Below are positions 55,868-64,000 of a DNA stretch of 64,000 nt, piece after piece. Origin of the DNA: Candidatus Heimdallarchaeota archaeon (GTDB lineage: Archaea > Asgardarchaeota > Heimdallarchaeia > Heimdallarchaeales > Heimdallarchaeaceae). A program made the translations under genes and the position numbers. The stretch lies in contig JAHLWR010000005.1 in the NCBI GenBank assembly GCA_019057815.1, forward strand, positions 62,001-126,000, in the 5' to 3' direction. Every line of letters starts with the position of its first letter. Position 1 is the stretch's first letter. The notes below the pieces were generated by a model, which worked only from the letters and a program-made list of their open reading frames with translations, was not told the DNA's origin and did no database searches.

Positions 55868-57982
55868 TCACTTTGATAGCGTTTGATTAACTATTGTCTT
55901 TGTGGAATCTCTAAAATTAATTTTTGAAATTCTCGCTAATACAATCTCTAGGCTGTCCAAAAAAGGGTTTTTTTTCACTTTTCCCTCAATTATTTGCTCG
56001 GAGTATTCAAAATTTTTATTCTTTAAATAGAAGTAAGGCGCCTTAACTGAATCTACAGCAATTTCCGCGGCTTTTTCAGTTGTTATCCCCATTACATTTT
56101 CCGCGATTCTTCCGGCACAAAGAACGTTAATGTCTCCAGTTCCATCATTGGCAGTAAAAGAAAATAAGAGTCTATACTCAGGATTTTGAATATTTCCATC
56201 TTCTTGGCAGATGTAATCATCATCCTTCTTTTCTATCTTTTTCCCGCAAGTAGGGCAAAAGGCATACACATACCGCTTTTCAGCGAGTTTGACAACTGTG
56301 GCTCTTATTCTTACTTCGTCTCCTTCTTTAACATTTTCAATGTTTTGTATTACTAAACTTTGTTGATTCATTTCTGATACTTCTGTTCCTGATATAAAAT
56401 CTGGAGAAAGAAAATCACTACTATGGGATACTTTGATAATAGACCTTTTAGTGACTATTAAATCGGGATTGTAACTCGGGTTAACTTTAGTTCTGGCATT
56501 TAGTACCTCAATTAAATCCCCGCTTTCCAAGTTCTCTAGTTTCGTAGTGTTATCTCGCCAACAGTTTACTCGTATAACGCCTGTATTATCTTGTAATTTG
56601 AATGTCCTAAGATCAATCGTTTCGTTATTTTTTGTAACAATTTGCCTTAAAGGTTCTAGTTCGAGAATCAATCCTCTTACATGAATTTCTTCTTTTTCCT
56701 CCGAAATTTCAGAAATATTAGTAAATGCAACTTGATATTGGTTAATAATGTTTGAAGGTGCCGTTTCTAAATCAATTCGTGTTTGTTTCCCACAATATAT
56801 TTCAATATCAGTGTATTGATTTTTACGTGTATAACCATTTAGTATTGTGATTATTTTGTCAATAGGTTGTTCATCTACCAATTGAACTTTATCATCCCAA
56901 AACACAACTCTCATTACTCCTGTATCGTCTGATATAGAAATGTTTCGCACTCTACCAATTGAATTATCATCTCGAGTAAATTCATGTATTGATCCAACAG
57001 AAATTATTAAACCTTTTACTGAAACAGTTTTATTGCTTTCTTGAATATGGGCAATCTTTGATTGAGTTTCTACTTCTTTGGCAGAAGATCCTATAAAACC
57101 TCTTTTTACTTTAATATCTTTAACTTCTTCTGATTGTACTATTGAAGTAAACCTTGTTGTATGAAGTTCTATAAAACCTTTGAGACCTAGTTTGGCAGAT
57201 AGTCCAATTACATCGACAATTTCATTGACTTTAAAAGTCGCCAACATTTCCACTTTTTCATTCCAGAAATTCAGATTAACTTCTCCTGTTTCATCACCAA
57301 TAATTATGCTTTGCCTTTTTCCTTTAGATCCGTCGGAGCGTTCGAATTCGTGTATTGTATCAATTTGTGTAATTTTGCCTCTAACATTGATGTCTATTTC
57401 TTCACATTCTATACCATCAATTTTTATGAATAGGGTCTCAAAGGAAGGTAAATCGGTATCTTTGATCCCAGAAGGGCGTATTTGAAGTTGACTCCTAATA
57501 CCAAGGTGTAATTCCGTAGAACCATCTTTCCCTTGTTTTGTGTAACCACCAATTATTCGAACTGAATCACCAAGTTTACAATTGCTTTCTTTAACTACTT
57601 CAGCTTTCTGATCCCAAGCAACAACACGTATTTTCCCTGTTTTATCTTCTACAGTTATTGGTTGTAACTGACCTTCAGTACCATCTTTCTTTTTGAAGGT
57701 TATTTTATCATATATCCGTACTATCCGTCCTATTAGAGAAACGTTATTAATATCAGAAACAAGTTGAGCAATTTCTAAAGTAGATGGAACCACTTCTTTG
57801 GATTCTTGAGAAATATTAACACCAAGTTCTCTAGCAATTATATGTGCTGCGCCCAATTCAGTTACAAAGTCCCCAAATTCGTTGATTTTTGATTTAATTA
57901 ATTCATGGATTTTATCGTTCTCCATCCCAGTCTCTGTTTTAATAGTATTAACAATTTCTGTTAATGTAGGGGTATTTGACAT
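55868..57982 (-). CDS. Multi-OB-fold replication protein A-like protein
   Basis: This is a single-stranded-DNA-binding protein of the archaeal RPA type. The 704 residues contain about five OB folds, each seen as a repeat of 'V.G.I...G.....I.V.DETG.I.....' (for example ITVEDKTGKIRVVAWDQK, IIIGDETGEVNLNFWNEK, ISISDDTGVMRVVFWDDK, FKLQDNTGVIRVNCWRDN). A zinc finger with CPTCGKK (about 588-594) and a later Cys lies in the final OB domain. RPA protects ssDNA in replication and repair. It starts 12 bases after the upstream regulator gene, with which it probably forms an operon. Confidence 0.9.
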   Translation of the reverse strand: MSNTPTLTEIVNTIKTETGMENDKIHELIKSKINEFGDFVTELGAAHIIARELGVNISQESKEVVPSTLEIAQLVSDINNVSLIGRIVRIYDKITFKKKDGTEGQLQPITVEDKTGKIRVVAWDQKAEVVKESNCKLGDSVRIIGGYTKQGKDGSTELHLGIRSQLQIRPSGIKDTDLPSFETLFIKIDGIECEEIDINVRGKITQIDTIHEFERSDGSKGKRQSIIIGDETGEVNLNFWNEKVEMLATFKVNEIVDVIGLSAKLGLKGFIELHTTRFTSIVQSEEVKDIKVKRGFIGSSAKEVETQSKIAHIQESNKTVSVKGLIISVGSIHEFTRDDNSIGRVRNISISDDTGVMRVVFWDDKVQLVDEQPIDKIITILNGYTRKNQYTDIEIYCGKQTRIDLETAPSNIINQYQVAFTNISEISEEKEEIHVRGLILELEPLRQIVTKNNETIDLRTFKLQDNTGVIRVNCWRDNTTKLENLESGDLIEVLNARTKVNPSYNPDLIVTKRSIIKVSHSSDFLSPDFISGTEVSEMNQQSLVIQNIENVKEGDEVRIRATVVKLAEKRYVYAFCPTCGKKIEKKDDDYICQEDGNIQNPEYRLLFSFTANDGTGDINVLCAGRIAENVMGITTEKAAEIAVDSVKAPYFYLKNKNFEYSEQIIEGKVKKNPFLDSLEIVLARISKINFRDSTKTIVNQTLSK

Positions 57983-57994
57983 TAGTTAACCATC

Positions 57995-59305
57995 CTAATT
58001 ATTTTGTATAAAGTTTGTGATTAGTTGAGTGTTCTTAATATCATCAATTTTTAAATTTTTAATCTGGTTTTTGTTTAACACCAGAAAAACTTCAGCTATA
58101 TCTTTGTGTAAAGAATAAATTGTTTTAAAATCGGATGGGAAAATAGAAACTAAGGATAACCAAAATATATCTTCATTGTGTCCCAAAAGCTCAAAAGACT
58201 CTATAAATGGTAGTTTGTTGTACAATTCCACCAATTCATTTTTTGAAATTATTAATAATTGAGTCAATTTGTTCCCCCCAAAAAATAATTTTGGTTGAAC
58301 AATACCGCTTTCAACTAATTTCGACTTGGTACGAATTAATGTTCGAACTGAAACATCGTTTTGATTAGATATCCTACTTAATTCAGGTCGTTTATAGTTT
58401 TTTTCACAGTTTCTCATAAGTTGAAGAATATATTTTTTATTTAATGAATAAATAAAGTCATCAGAATCAAAGTTTACAATTGTTATATTCCTTTTAGCTT
58501 TACTAAGTGGAGAATGCCCCCACCAATCTTGAATAGATATACCTTTACTGAGAATACTAGGGTTCCCAATAATTTTCTTTGATTTCACATGAAAAAATGA
58601 AGAATTGTCAATATTGGAATAAGTGACTCCATGAAAGAGTGATAATTGAGGAAACAAATCATGTTTCTCCAGAAACACAAACACATCGTTGAAAATATCA
58701 CTATAGTCAAAACAAAATACTTCTTTTAATCCGATAGAGGAATAATTTACTAAACTTCCAAGATAAATTCCTTTTAGCGTAAGATTTTTCATAGTTGTGG
58801 TAATTTTCTTTTCAGAAACACCTAGTTCCTTTGAAATTTTCCTGTATGAAGTTAATGGATCTTTCTCTAAACGCTCTAACAATTTCTGCTCTATATAAGT
58901 AAGAAAACGCTCTGAAGATAGTTTAACTAACCGCTTTTCAAAATGCTTTAAAGTTTGATTCAAAGTCATTGATTTTGTGTAAAATACATCATGAAAAATT
59001 TTAAGTTCAACCCAAAAATCTTTGTAATCAACATATTTCCATAATTTTGTTATATGGATAGAATGTTTATTAAAAAAATATTTCGCAAAAATATCCGCTG
59101 TTTTACACCTGAAACCCGAAGAGAAGTGCGATAAACTGTCACGGAACAAATTAATTGTTTTTGTAGCAGAATATTTTGTAACCTCTAAGCGAAAATCAGA
59201 AACATTGATATTTCCAGTTAAAAGTCGTTTAATCAAGGATTTTGTTTTTTCATTAGTTTGATTTTGTAATAAGGAATCCTCACTAATCTTTTCATTCACA
59301 TCCAT
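57995..59305 (-). CDS. Double winged-helix transcriptional regulator-like protein
   Basis: The protein has about 436 residues. A Lrp/AsnC-like helix-turn-helix lies about residues 156-190 (DPLTSYRKISKELGVSEKKITTTMKNLTLKG), and a second lies near 330-360 (RPELSRISNQNDVSVRTLIRTKSKLVESG). The rest is alpha/beta. No known effector domain is recognised. The frame is open from a TTG at 59347, but that codon overlaps a TATA-like TTATAAATA; the ATG at 59305 is the likely start. It precedes the RPA-like gene by 12 bases, so it may autoregulate that operon. Confidence 0.7.
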   Translation of the reverse strand: MDVNEKISEDSLLQNQTNEKTKSLIKRLLTGNINVSDFRLEVTKYSATKTINLFRDSLSHFSSGFRCKTADIFAKYFFNKHSIHITKLWKYVDYKDFWVELKIFHDVFYTKSMTLNQTLKHFEKRLVKLSSERFLTYIEQKLLERLEKDPLTSYRKISKELGVSEKKITTTMKNLTLKGIYLGSLVNYSSIGLKEVFCFDYSDIFNDVFVFLEKHDLFPQLSLFHGVTYSNIDNSSFFHVKSKKIIGNPSILSKGISIQDWWGHSPLSKAKRNITIVNFDSDDFIYSLNKKYILQLMRNCEKNYKRPELSRISNQNDVSVRTLIRTKSKLVESGIVQPKLFFGGNKLTQLLIISKNELVELYNKLPFIESFELLGHNEDIFWLSLVSIFPSDFKTIYSLHKDIAEVFLVLNKNQIKNLKIDDIKNTQLITNFIQNN

Positions 59306-59334
59306 TTTCGTCAGTAAAATAACATCACTTGAGT

Positions 59335-59344
59335 ATTTATAACC
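59335..59344 (-). promoter_or_regulatory. TATA box of the regulator-RPA operon
   Basis: GGTTATAAATAC on the minus strand lies about 32-40 bases before the ATG at 59305. Confidence 0.5.
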
Positions 59345-59425
59345 CAAAATTTTCTATTGTAATACACACAAAAAAATAAAACAAATTGAAAAAATAGAGA
59401 GTCTATTTTTCCTAAACACAGAAAA

Positions 59426-60508
59426 CTAGCTCTTAATAATTTTCTGTCTTCTATATGATCGATATTTATAGATAAATATAGATAAGCTAAAAATTACTAC
59501 AGATAAGCCAACAACAGTAAGTGCAAAATATTGAAACGATAACACTGCTGGAAGAACTTTCTCATAAGGAGTTAATTTTAACAGCCAAGAAACAATGTTG
59601 AACCACAATTCTAAGTTTTGTGATTGTTCAACCCATGTTTCTTCTTCTGTTATTTTTAAATCGCTGAACATGATTGATGAACCAGAGATAACTAACCTAG
59701 AAGAGCCAGTTTCCTTGACAAATAACCAAGTGAGAAAACCAGTATTAATATCTCTGAAAATTGAATAATCATCACTAACAGAATATGAAGTGATTGGTGT
59801 TCTTCCGATCGCTACATCGGTTTCTTCACTACCCAGTATTATTGATGTTGAGTAAAGAGTAATATTTTCAATTTTATATTCTTGATCAAATATAACATGA
59901 GAACTTTCGTAATTTGTAATAAAGAGATATGAATCGTTACCATATTTTCCTAAATAATCATCAATGATTATGGTAGAATGAGAGATATTAGAACTGCTTC
60001 TTCTAATTCGTGCAGATGTTAATCTATCATCCTTTGCACTTAACAATTCGTTGATGGGTAAAGGATGGCCAGTAATAGATTCATTTTGTGTTAATGGATT
60101 ACTTAAAACAAATAGTGACCCTCCGAGTTCAGCAAAATCGAGAATAGCATCAGTTTCGGAAGATGTAAAAATATGCTCATCCTCAATACTAGGATTGGTA
60201 ATGATTAATAAATCCACACCCTGTAAGTTTGTGGAATTGAATTTTCCTTCAGAGTGATAAAGGATTTTTATGTTAATGTCTTCACTTATGTTAGTTACCA
60301 TCTCATTCAAAGCCTCGATGGCTTTTATCATGTAATTTCTAGTGAAGAACTGACCATGTGACTCATCAAATAATATCACATATTCAGTGGTTGGTTCTCC
60401 GATAGCTGTGGTAGGTAACATTGTTACAAAGAACGATGTTAGATAAAGTAACAGAAACACAAATTTACTAGTTTTCATGGCAACTTTTGTAACTGATTTT
60501 CTTTTCAT
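59426..60508 (-). CDS. GIFT/DUF4350-like secreted membrane protein
   Basis: The 360-residue protein has an N-terminal signal segment (KFVFLLLYLTSFFVTMLP) and a C-terminal membrane helix (FQYFALTVVGLSVVIFSLSIFIY) with a basic tail. Its outside domain starts YVILFDESHGQFFT and continues with LLIITNPS and DAILDFAELGGSLFVLSN, an alpha/beta flavodoxin/class I amidotransferase-like fold as in GldG and DUF4350 proteins, and like the GIFT domain of IFT52 (recalled FDESKGE...F-L-GGG pattern). Role unknown, perhaps binding glycans or forming membrane complexes. A TTATAAAAAA box lies about 40-48 bases upstream, with AAGGTG before the ATG. Confidence 0.7.
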   Translation of the reverse strand: MKRKSVTKVAMKTSKFVFLLLYLTSFFVTMLPTTAIGEPTTEYVILFDESHGQFFTRNYMIKAIEALNEMVTNISEDINIKILYHSEGKFNSTNLQGVDLLIITNPSIEDEHIFTSSETDAILDFAELGGSLFVLSNPLTQNESITGHPLPINELLSAKDDRLTSARIRRSSSNISHSTIIIDDYLGKYGNDSYLFITNYESSHVIFDQEYKIENITLYSTSIILGSEETDVAIGRTPITSYSVSDDYSIFRDINTGFLTWLFVKETGSSRLVISGSSIMFSDLKITEEETWVEQSQNLELWFNIVSWLLKLTPYEKVLPAVLSFQYFALTVVGLSVVIFSLSIFIYKYRSYRRQKIIKS

Positions 60509-60546
60509 CTTTACACCTTTTGCAGGTAAATTTCCAGTAATTCATT

Positions 60547-60556
60547 TTTTATAAGG
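60547..60556 (-). promoter_or_regulatory. TATA box of the GIFT-like gene
   Basis: Minus-strand TTATAAAAAA, 39-48 bases before the ATG. Confidence 0.5.
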
Positions 60557-60749
60557 GAGTATGCATAGCTCCTATTATTATTGATGAGATACTATTGCCT
60601 GTCCAATTTTTTTAATTCGTTCCAAGGAATAGTTGAACATTAAGGCGATGGTGCCCATTATTACGCGCTTGTTAGCAAAATAAAAGATGGGATATTTAGA
60701 CTTTTCGCCCTTTGTGGAATTTTTAACGCGTGAAATATGTGAACATAAT

Positions 60750-60759
60750 GTTTAAAAGT
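60750..60759 (+). promoter_or_regulatory. TATA box of tRNA-Thr
   Basis: GTTTAAAAGT lies 27-36 bases upstream of the tRNA 5' end. Confidence 0.55.
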
Positions 60760-60785
60760 TTCTTATTTTGTTTTATAATAGATTT

Positions 60786-60861
60786 GCCTCGATAGCTCAG
60801 CAGGTAGAGCGCTTCCTTGGTAAGGCAGAGGTCAGGGGTTCAAACCCCCTTCGGGGCTCCA
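60786..60861 (+). tRNA. tRNA-Thr (anticodon GGT)
   Basis: Acceptor GCCTCGA pairs with TCGGGGC (one T-G pair), with discriminator T73, as in archaeal tRNA-Thr, and encoded CCA. The anticodon loop is TTGGTAA. The anticodon stem CTTCC/GGCAG has a T-C mismatch at 29-41. No intron. Confidence 0.93.
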
Positions 60862-60933
60862 TACATATTTTTCACTAGAAAATACGTAATATGAACAAAC
60901 GAAATCTTTTTTTCTATCAATGTTAATTGCTAA

Positions 60934-61728
60934 ATGAAGAAAATGAAGAATTTTCTACAAAATGATGAAGAGATAATAGAAGAGATATGTAAATTTATTA
61001 AAACAGAAATAGAACTTTCGAGAACAAACGGCACAATTATCGGGATTAGTGGAGGGATTGATTCAGCCTTAGTAGCCTATTTAACTGTTAAAGCTATAGG
61101 TAAAAACAAAGTCTGTTTAGTTCACCTCCCTGAAACAGCTCTAAATCCAGAACATTCACAAGATGCGGAGATTGTTGCAAAAGGACTTAGTTTACCTTTA
61201 AGAACAATTGATATCTCAACAATTTTAGAGAGTTACATTCAATTATTACCAAATCTAGAAACTAATCGACTCGCTAAAGGAAATTTGAAGGCAAGAATAA
61301 GAGCGGTTATATTCTATTCAATTGCCAATTTAGAGAATCGTTTAGTAATAGGAGCTTCAAATAAATCTGAAATTATGATAGGTTATGGAACCAAATATGG
61401 TGACTTAGCAGCTGATATATGGCCAATAGCAGACCTGTATAAAACAGAAGTAGTCAAACTTTCTAAAACACTAGGAATAAACGAGAAAATTATCCTAAAA
61501 CCGCCAACAGCAGGACTTTGGCCAGATCAAACAGACGAAGGAGAAATAGGTATTAATTACAACAAATTGGACAAATTATTGCTAGTAATAGAAAATGTTG
61601 AAATAATTGATAATATAAAAGAGAAATTACAAATAAATCAAAAGAAAATTGATCATATCAAAAACATGATTGAAAAAAGTAAACATAAACGCAAATTGCC
61701 TAATAAATTTAGCATTAAAAGAGATTAA
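60934..61728 (+). CDS. nadE: NH3-dependent NAD+ synthetase
   Basis: NadE converts nicotinate adenine dinucleotide to NAD using ammonia and ATP. The PP-loop SGGIDS is at residues 39-44. GASNKSEIMIGYGTKYGD and the LKPPTAGLWPDQTDEGEIG block (the substrate-binding and lid regions) are present. At 264 residues it lacks the glutaminase domain, so it uses free ammonia. An ATG at residue 4 is an alternative start. It follows tRNA-Thr by 72 bases. NAD made here feeds the NAD kinase elsewhere in the window. Confidence 0.95.
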   Translation: MKKMKNFLQNDEEIIEEICKFIKTEIELSRTNGTIIGISGGIDSALVAYLTVKAIGKNKVCLVHLPETALNPEHSQDAEIVAKGLSLPLRTIDISTILESYIQLLPNLETNRLAKGNLKARIRAVIFYSIANLENRLVIGASNKSEIMIGYGTKYGDLAADIWPIADLYKTEVVKLSKTLGINEKIILKPPTAGLWPDQTDEGEIGINYNKLDKLLLVIENVEIIDNIKEKLQINQKKIDHIKNMIEKSKHKRKLPNKFSIKRD

Positions 61729-62016
61729 CGCTGAGGATAGAGATTCAAAAAGTTGTGTTTACATTTATCTTAATAGCAAGACGTTCGAAGGTGCGCTCAT
61801 AAACCATCAAAATCAACTGTTTTTATTGGGTTTATATATCATATTAATAATATAAATTTGAAAAAGAAAAAAAGGTGTTCACTATCGCTACTGATGTTAT
61901 CACGCGAGCATTTAATCTTGAATTAGTTGACATAGATCAAGAGTTCAATTACATAATCTTCAGTAAACTTTGTTCAACGCACGTTATGAAACTTGGTTAA
62001 AATTGCCAGAGGCTTT

Positions 62017-63975
62017 CTAACCGTCGTTTGAATGGTTCCCCTCACGTGCGTTGAGGGGAGGGAAGGATCGTGAAGATAAAGGTCTACCTTGTTTTTCAGA
62101 GATGTTGAGAGCTGCATTGAAGTGAGTATTGACTTTCAGTCCACAGGCTTTGCAATAAGCATAGTCGTAATGACCAGAGTTGCGATCGAGTACTCCTCCA
62201 CAAACATTATGGAGTAGACTGGTATGGAAGGGATTAACTTGCTCTAGGTTAACATCATAACCTAGTTCTGAAGAAGCTAACCAGACAGCTTTTTCATAGA
62301 TGAAAGAGTTATCAGGCATGGTGTAAATAGCTTTAGCTAATGCACCTTTCGTACCTGTGGGATCGACGTTTAATTCCTCAATCTTCAAGACACGACTATG
62401 GTGTTTAGCTATCACTGTTGCTATAAAGAAGGGTAACCGTCGAAGAATTTCACGCAAAATCCTACTTCTGCGAGTATAGACTCTATTTAATTCCCCAATG
62501 AGTTTACAACAGCCATGAGAATCGCGTAATTTACGTTTTTCAGCTAATCCTCTATTGAGTTCTTTGAGAACTTTATCGGTTAAGAGGGTATAACGTTCTG
62601 CCAGTTTCAACAAATCTGGGGGGAGCTTAACAGGAGTGTTAAATGTCACCATAAACTCTCCCAAGCGGTTAATATCCACACCTAAAGTGGGGATATTTCC
62701 TGAGGGAATAGTAGTCATATAGTGGTGTAAGAGTGTAGTTGAGCGGAAACATTCGTGTGTTCCTTCTAAGACAACATCTACGCGAGGTTTGTAACTAGGA
62801 GCTTCACCACTGCTAACCTGCAAGATTTTAATGCTTGTTCCATTATGTAAATATTCCAAGACTTTGGGAGGGAAGAGTACACGGGCTTTAGTTTTCTTTT
62901 TTCCTCGTTGAGGGAAACCTAACTCTGTCCATCCTTGCTTTTTAACTTTTGCAGTCAATACTTTAGCATTACCCTCACGGGTAATAACAAACTCTTTTTT
63001 CATTAATAGTTTAATTGGTAGTTTTCCTTTTTTCTTTCTTTTAAATGGTTGAGGGATAACCTCTTCTGGTAGGGTAGAAAGAATTAACTGAGGGACACTC
63101 TCCATTAGATGATCAAAGAGTGCGAAAACGACTATCAACCTTACAGCTGAGAAGAGTTTTCGGTTTTTCTTACCTATAGATTCGGTTATCTGTTGAGCGA
63201 GCTTTTTGAGACTTTTCCAACGAGATTTTTGAGGGATGTTAATCCATGAAGTAACAAAAGAAGCAACTTGTTGTTTCTCTTGCACTAATAACTGCAATTT
63301 AGCTAGAAAGGACTGTTGATTAGGGGAAAGGTTGGGAATTGACGAAAACTCATGTATTTTGTGTTTATACGCGTCTTCTATAGCTAAAATAACTTCGTTA
63401 TGTGTCACAGTTGGTAATATGTGATTAAATTTCACATTGGAAGTTACGCATCTTCGCGCGAACTTTCTGTTCCAGTAGGAGTCTGTCTGTAACCTTGTAC
63501 TTGTCAAGAGGTTAATAACAAACCTTCTTCCCACTTTCCAATATTTCTGGAAACTGTGCTCAGTATAAGGTGATCGTCCGAATATTACCCATTCTAGTAA
63601 TTGTTGAGGGTTTTTCTGCCAGAAGTTGAAAATTCCTTGTATTTTCTTCTCTTTATCCACTTTTCCTTGAATGGCTATGTGTAACCAGTGGAAAGCACTT
63701 TCAGCTATATTCGGACTTTTACTCACTTCTTTGCATAATTTTCTTGTAAAGAACGTCTCTTTAGGGTTAGAACGGTAGAGTTCCAGAGCTTTTTTCACGA
63801 TTGCTGGTGTTAAGAGCTTTTTTTGCTCTTTTTCCAGCTCCTTTATACGTTGATTAATCTCTATTCTCTCTATCTTGCTCAAGTGTTCAAACGCCAACTG
63901 GTAACTTCTCATCACCTTCGCATGAGGGAGAGAGGGGTGTATTTTTGTTGTTGACTGTACTTGAGTAGACATCAT
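62017..63975 (-). CDS. TnpB-like RNA-guided nuclease relative with D-to-H substitution
   Basis: This is a TnpB/IS605 OrfB-family protein of 652 residues, much longer than the usual 350-450. RuvC-I LGVDINRLGEFMVTFN and RuvC-II IEELNVD are intact. The zinc ribbon (CGGVLDRN...YCKACGL) is partly altered, and the RuvC-III motif reads THFNAALNIS with His in place of the third catalytic Asp (DxNAA). The long N-terminus (about 300 residues, helical and basic) is unrecognised. Cleavage may be lost; such dead TnpB relatives can act as RNA-guided DNA-binding regulators. No TnpA is present. The gene is intact and ends 25 bases before the window edge. Confidence 0.85.
   Translation of the reverse strand: MMSTQVQSTTKIHPSLPHAKVMRSYQLAFEHLSKIERIEINQRIKELEKEQKKLLTPAIVKKALELYRSNPKETFFTRKLCKEVSKSPNIAESAFHWLHIAIQGKVDKEKKIQGIFNFWQKNPQQLLEWVIFGRSPYTEHSFQKYWKVGRRFVINLLTSTRLQTDSYWNRKFARRCVTSNVKFNHILPTVTHNEVILAIEDAYKHKIHEFSSIPNLSPNQQSFLAKLQLLVQEKQQVASFVTSWINIPQKSRWKSLKKLAQQITESIGKKNRKLFSAVRLIVVFALFDHLMESVPQLILSTLPEEVIPQPFKRKKKGKLPIKLLMKKEFVITREGNAKVLTAKVKKQGWTELGFPQRGKKKTKARVLFPPKVLEYLHNGTSIKILQVSSGEAPSYKPRVDVVLEGTHECFRSTTLLHHYMTTIPSGNIPTLGVDINRLGEFMVTFNTPVKLPPDLLKLAERYTLLTDKVLKELNRGLAEKRKLRDSHGCCKLIGELNRVYTRRSRILREILRRLPFFIATVIAKHHSRVLKIEELNVDPTGTKGALAKAIYTMPDNSFIYEKAVWLASSELGYDVNLEQVNPFHTSLLHNVCGGVLDRNSGHYDYAYCKACGLKVNTHFNAALNISEKQGRPLSSRSFPPLNAREGNHSNDG
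62037..62059 (-). other. Hairpin at the TnpB 3' end, possible guide-RNA scaffold
   Basis: An 8-bp GC-rich stem (TCCCCTCA/TGAGGGGA) with a 7-base loop lies in the last codons of the TnpB-like gene. The guide RNA of IS605-type elements overlaps the tnpB 3' end, so this is the expected place for its scaffold. Confidence 0.45.
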
Positions 63976-64000
63976 TCACTCAGTAATGTTATGTTTAAAT

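Noticed and set aside
61670-61855. ORF overlapping the nadE 3' end in another frame
   Set aside because: Overlaps a secure gene and has no motif; low-complexity AT-rich coding by chance.
61876-61998. GTG-initiated ORF of about 40 codons between nadE and the TnpB-like gene
   Set aside because: No ribosome-binding site, no recognised motif, and it lies in a region likely to belong to the transposon end.

Overview
This window is AT-rich, densely packed archaeal chromosome. The evidence is the gene set: a split RNA polymerase large subunit (RpoA1/RpoA2), RpoD with ferredoxin-type clusters, TFB, Orc1/Cdc6, RfcS, archaeal/eukaryal-type ribosomal proteins, eIF5A with a hypusination site, Nob1, Nog1, an ADP-dependent sugar kinase, tRNAs with archaeal introns, and TTTAAA/TTAAAA-type boxes about 30 bases upstream of tRNA genes. 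A PAC4-like proteasome chaperone candidate, an NSUN6-like PUA-methyltransferase, a GIFT-like protein and low GC would suit an Asgard (for example Heimdallarchaeia-like) lineage. That placement is inference; the sequence alone proves only 'archaeon'.

Layout. 0-9 kb: pyruvate phosphate dikinase, SurE, a degenerate Hef-like SF2 ATPase, and full-length rpoB convergent with a SWIM protein. 9-16 kb (mostly minus strand): NusA-like KH protein, L30e, a nucleotidyltransferase with an N-terminal ribbon-helix-helix-like segment, a HisC-like aminotransferase, then the overlapping chain NSUN-type methyltransferase > NAD kinase > Nob1, a phosphodiesterase and tRNA-Leu. 16-28 kb: UbiD-like decarboxylase, SHMT and FolD (one-carbon metabolism), a PAC4-like protein, rpoA1-rpoA2-rps12, eIF5A, an intron-containing tRNA-Ala, and an HD phosphohydrolase. 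28-33 kb: unknowns, ADP-dependent kinase, divergent TrpRS and a Nog1 GTPase. 33-41 kb (minus): a shortened S10-type operon L3-L4-L23-L2 followed by a PAC2-family chaperone, and rpoD-L18e-L13-S9-rtcA. 41-49 kb: Orc1/Cdc6, tRNA-Leu, a wHTH regulator, intron-containing tRNA-Glu followed by truA, rfcS, a three-gene secretion/pilus-type module (ATPase plus two membrane proteins) and TFB. 49-64 kb (accessory): TPR protein, a microprotein candidate, a decayed TnpB locus, a large surface protein, a 36-residue membrane protein candidate, a multi-OB RPA-like protein with a regulator beside it, a GIFT/DUF4350-like secreted protein, tRNA-Thr, nadE, and a 652-residue TnpB-like protein with a substituted catalytic residue.

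The core theme is information processing (polymerase, initiation factor, clamp loader, origin protein, ribosomal proteins, tRNAs and their modification). The classical archaeal rpoH-B-A1-A2-L30e-nusA-S12-S7 cluster is scattered over about 20 kb and both strands, and the S10 and alpha-type operons are cut short. No CRISPR array, rRNA or integrase was seen. Starts were moved inward from the longest ORF where a Shine-Dalgarno-like GGTG/GGAG, a TATA box or family alignment argued for it; each case is stated in the entry.
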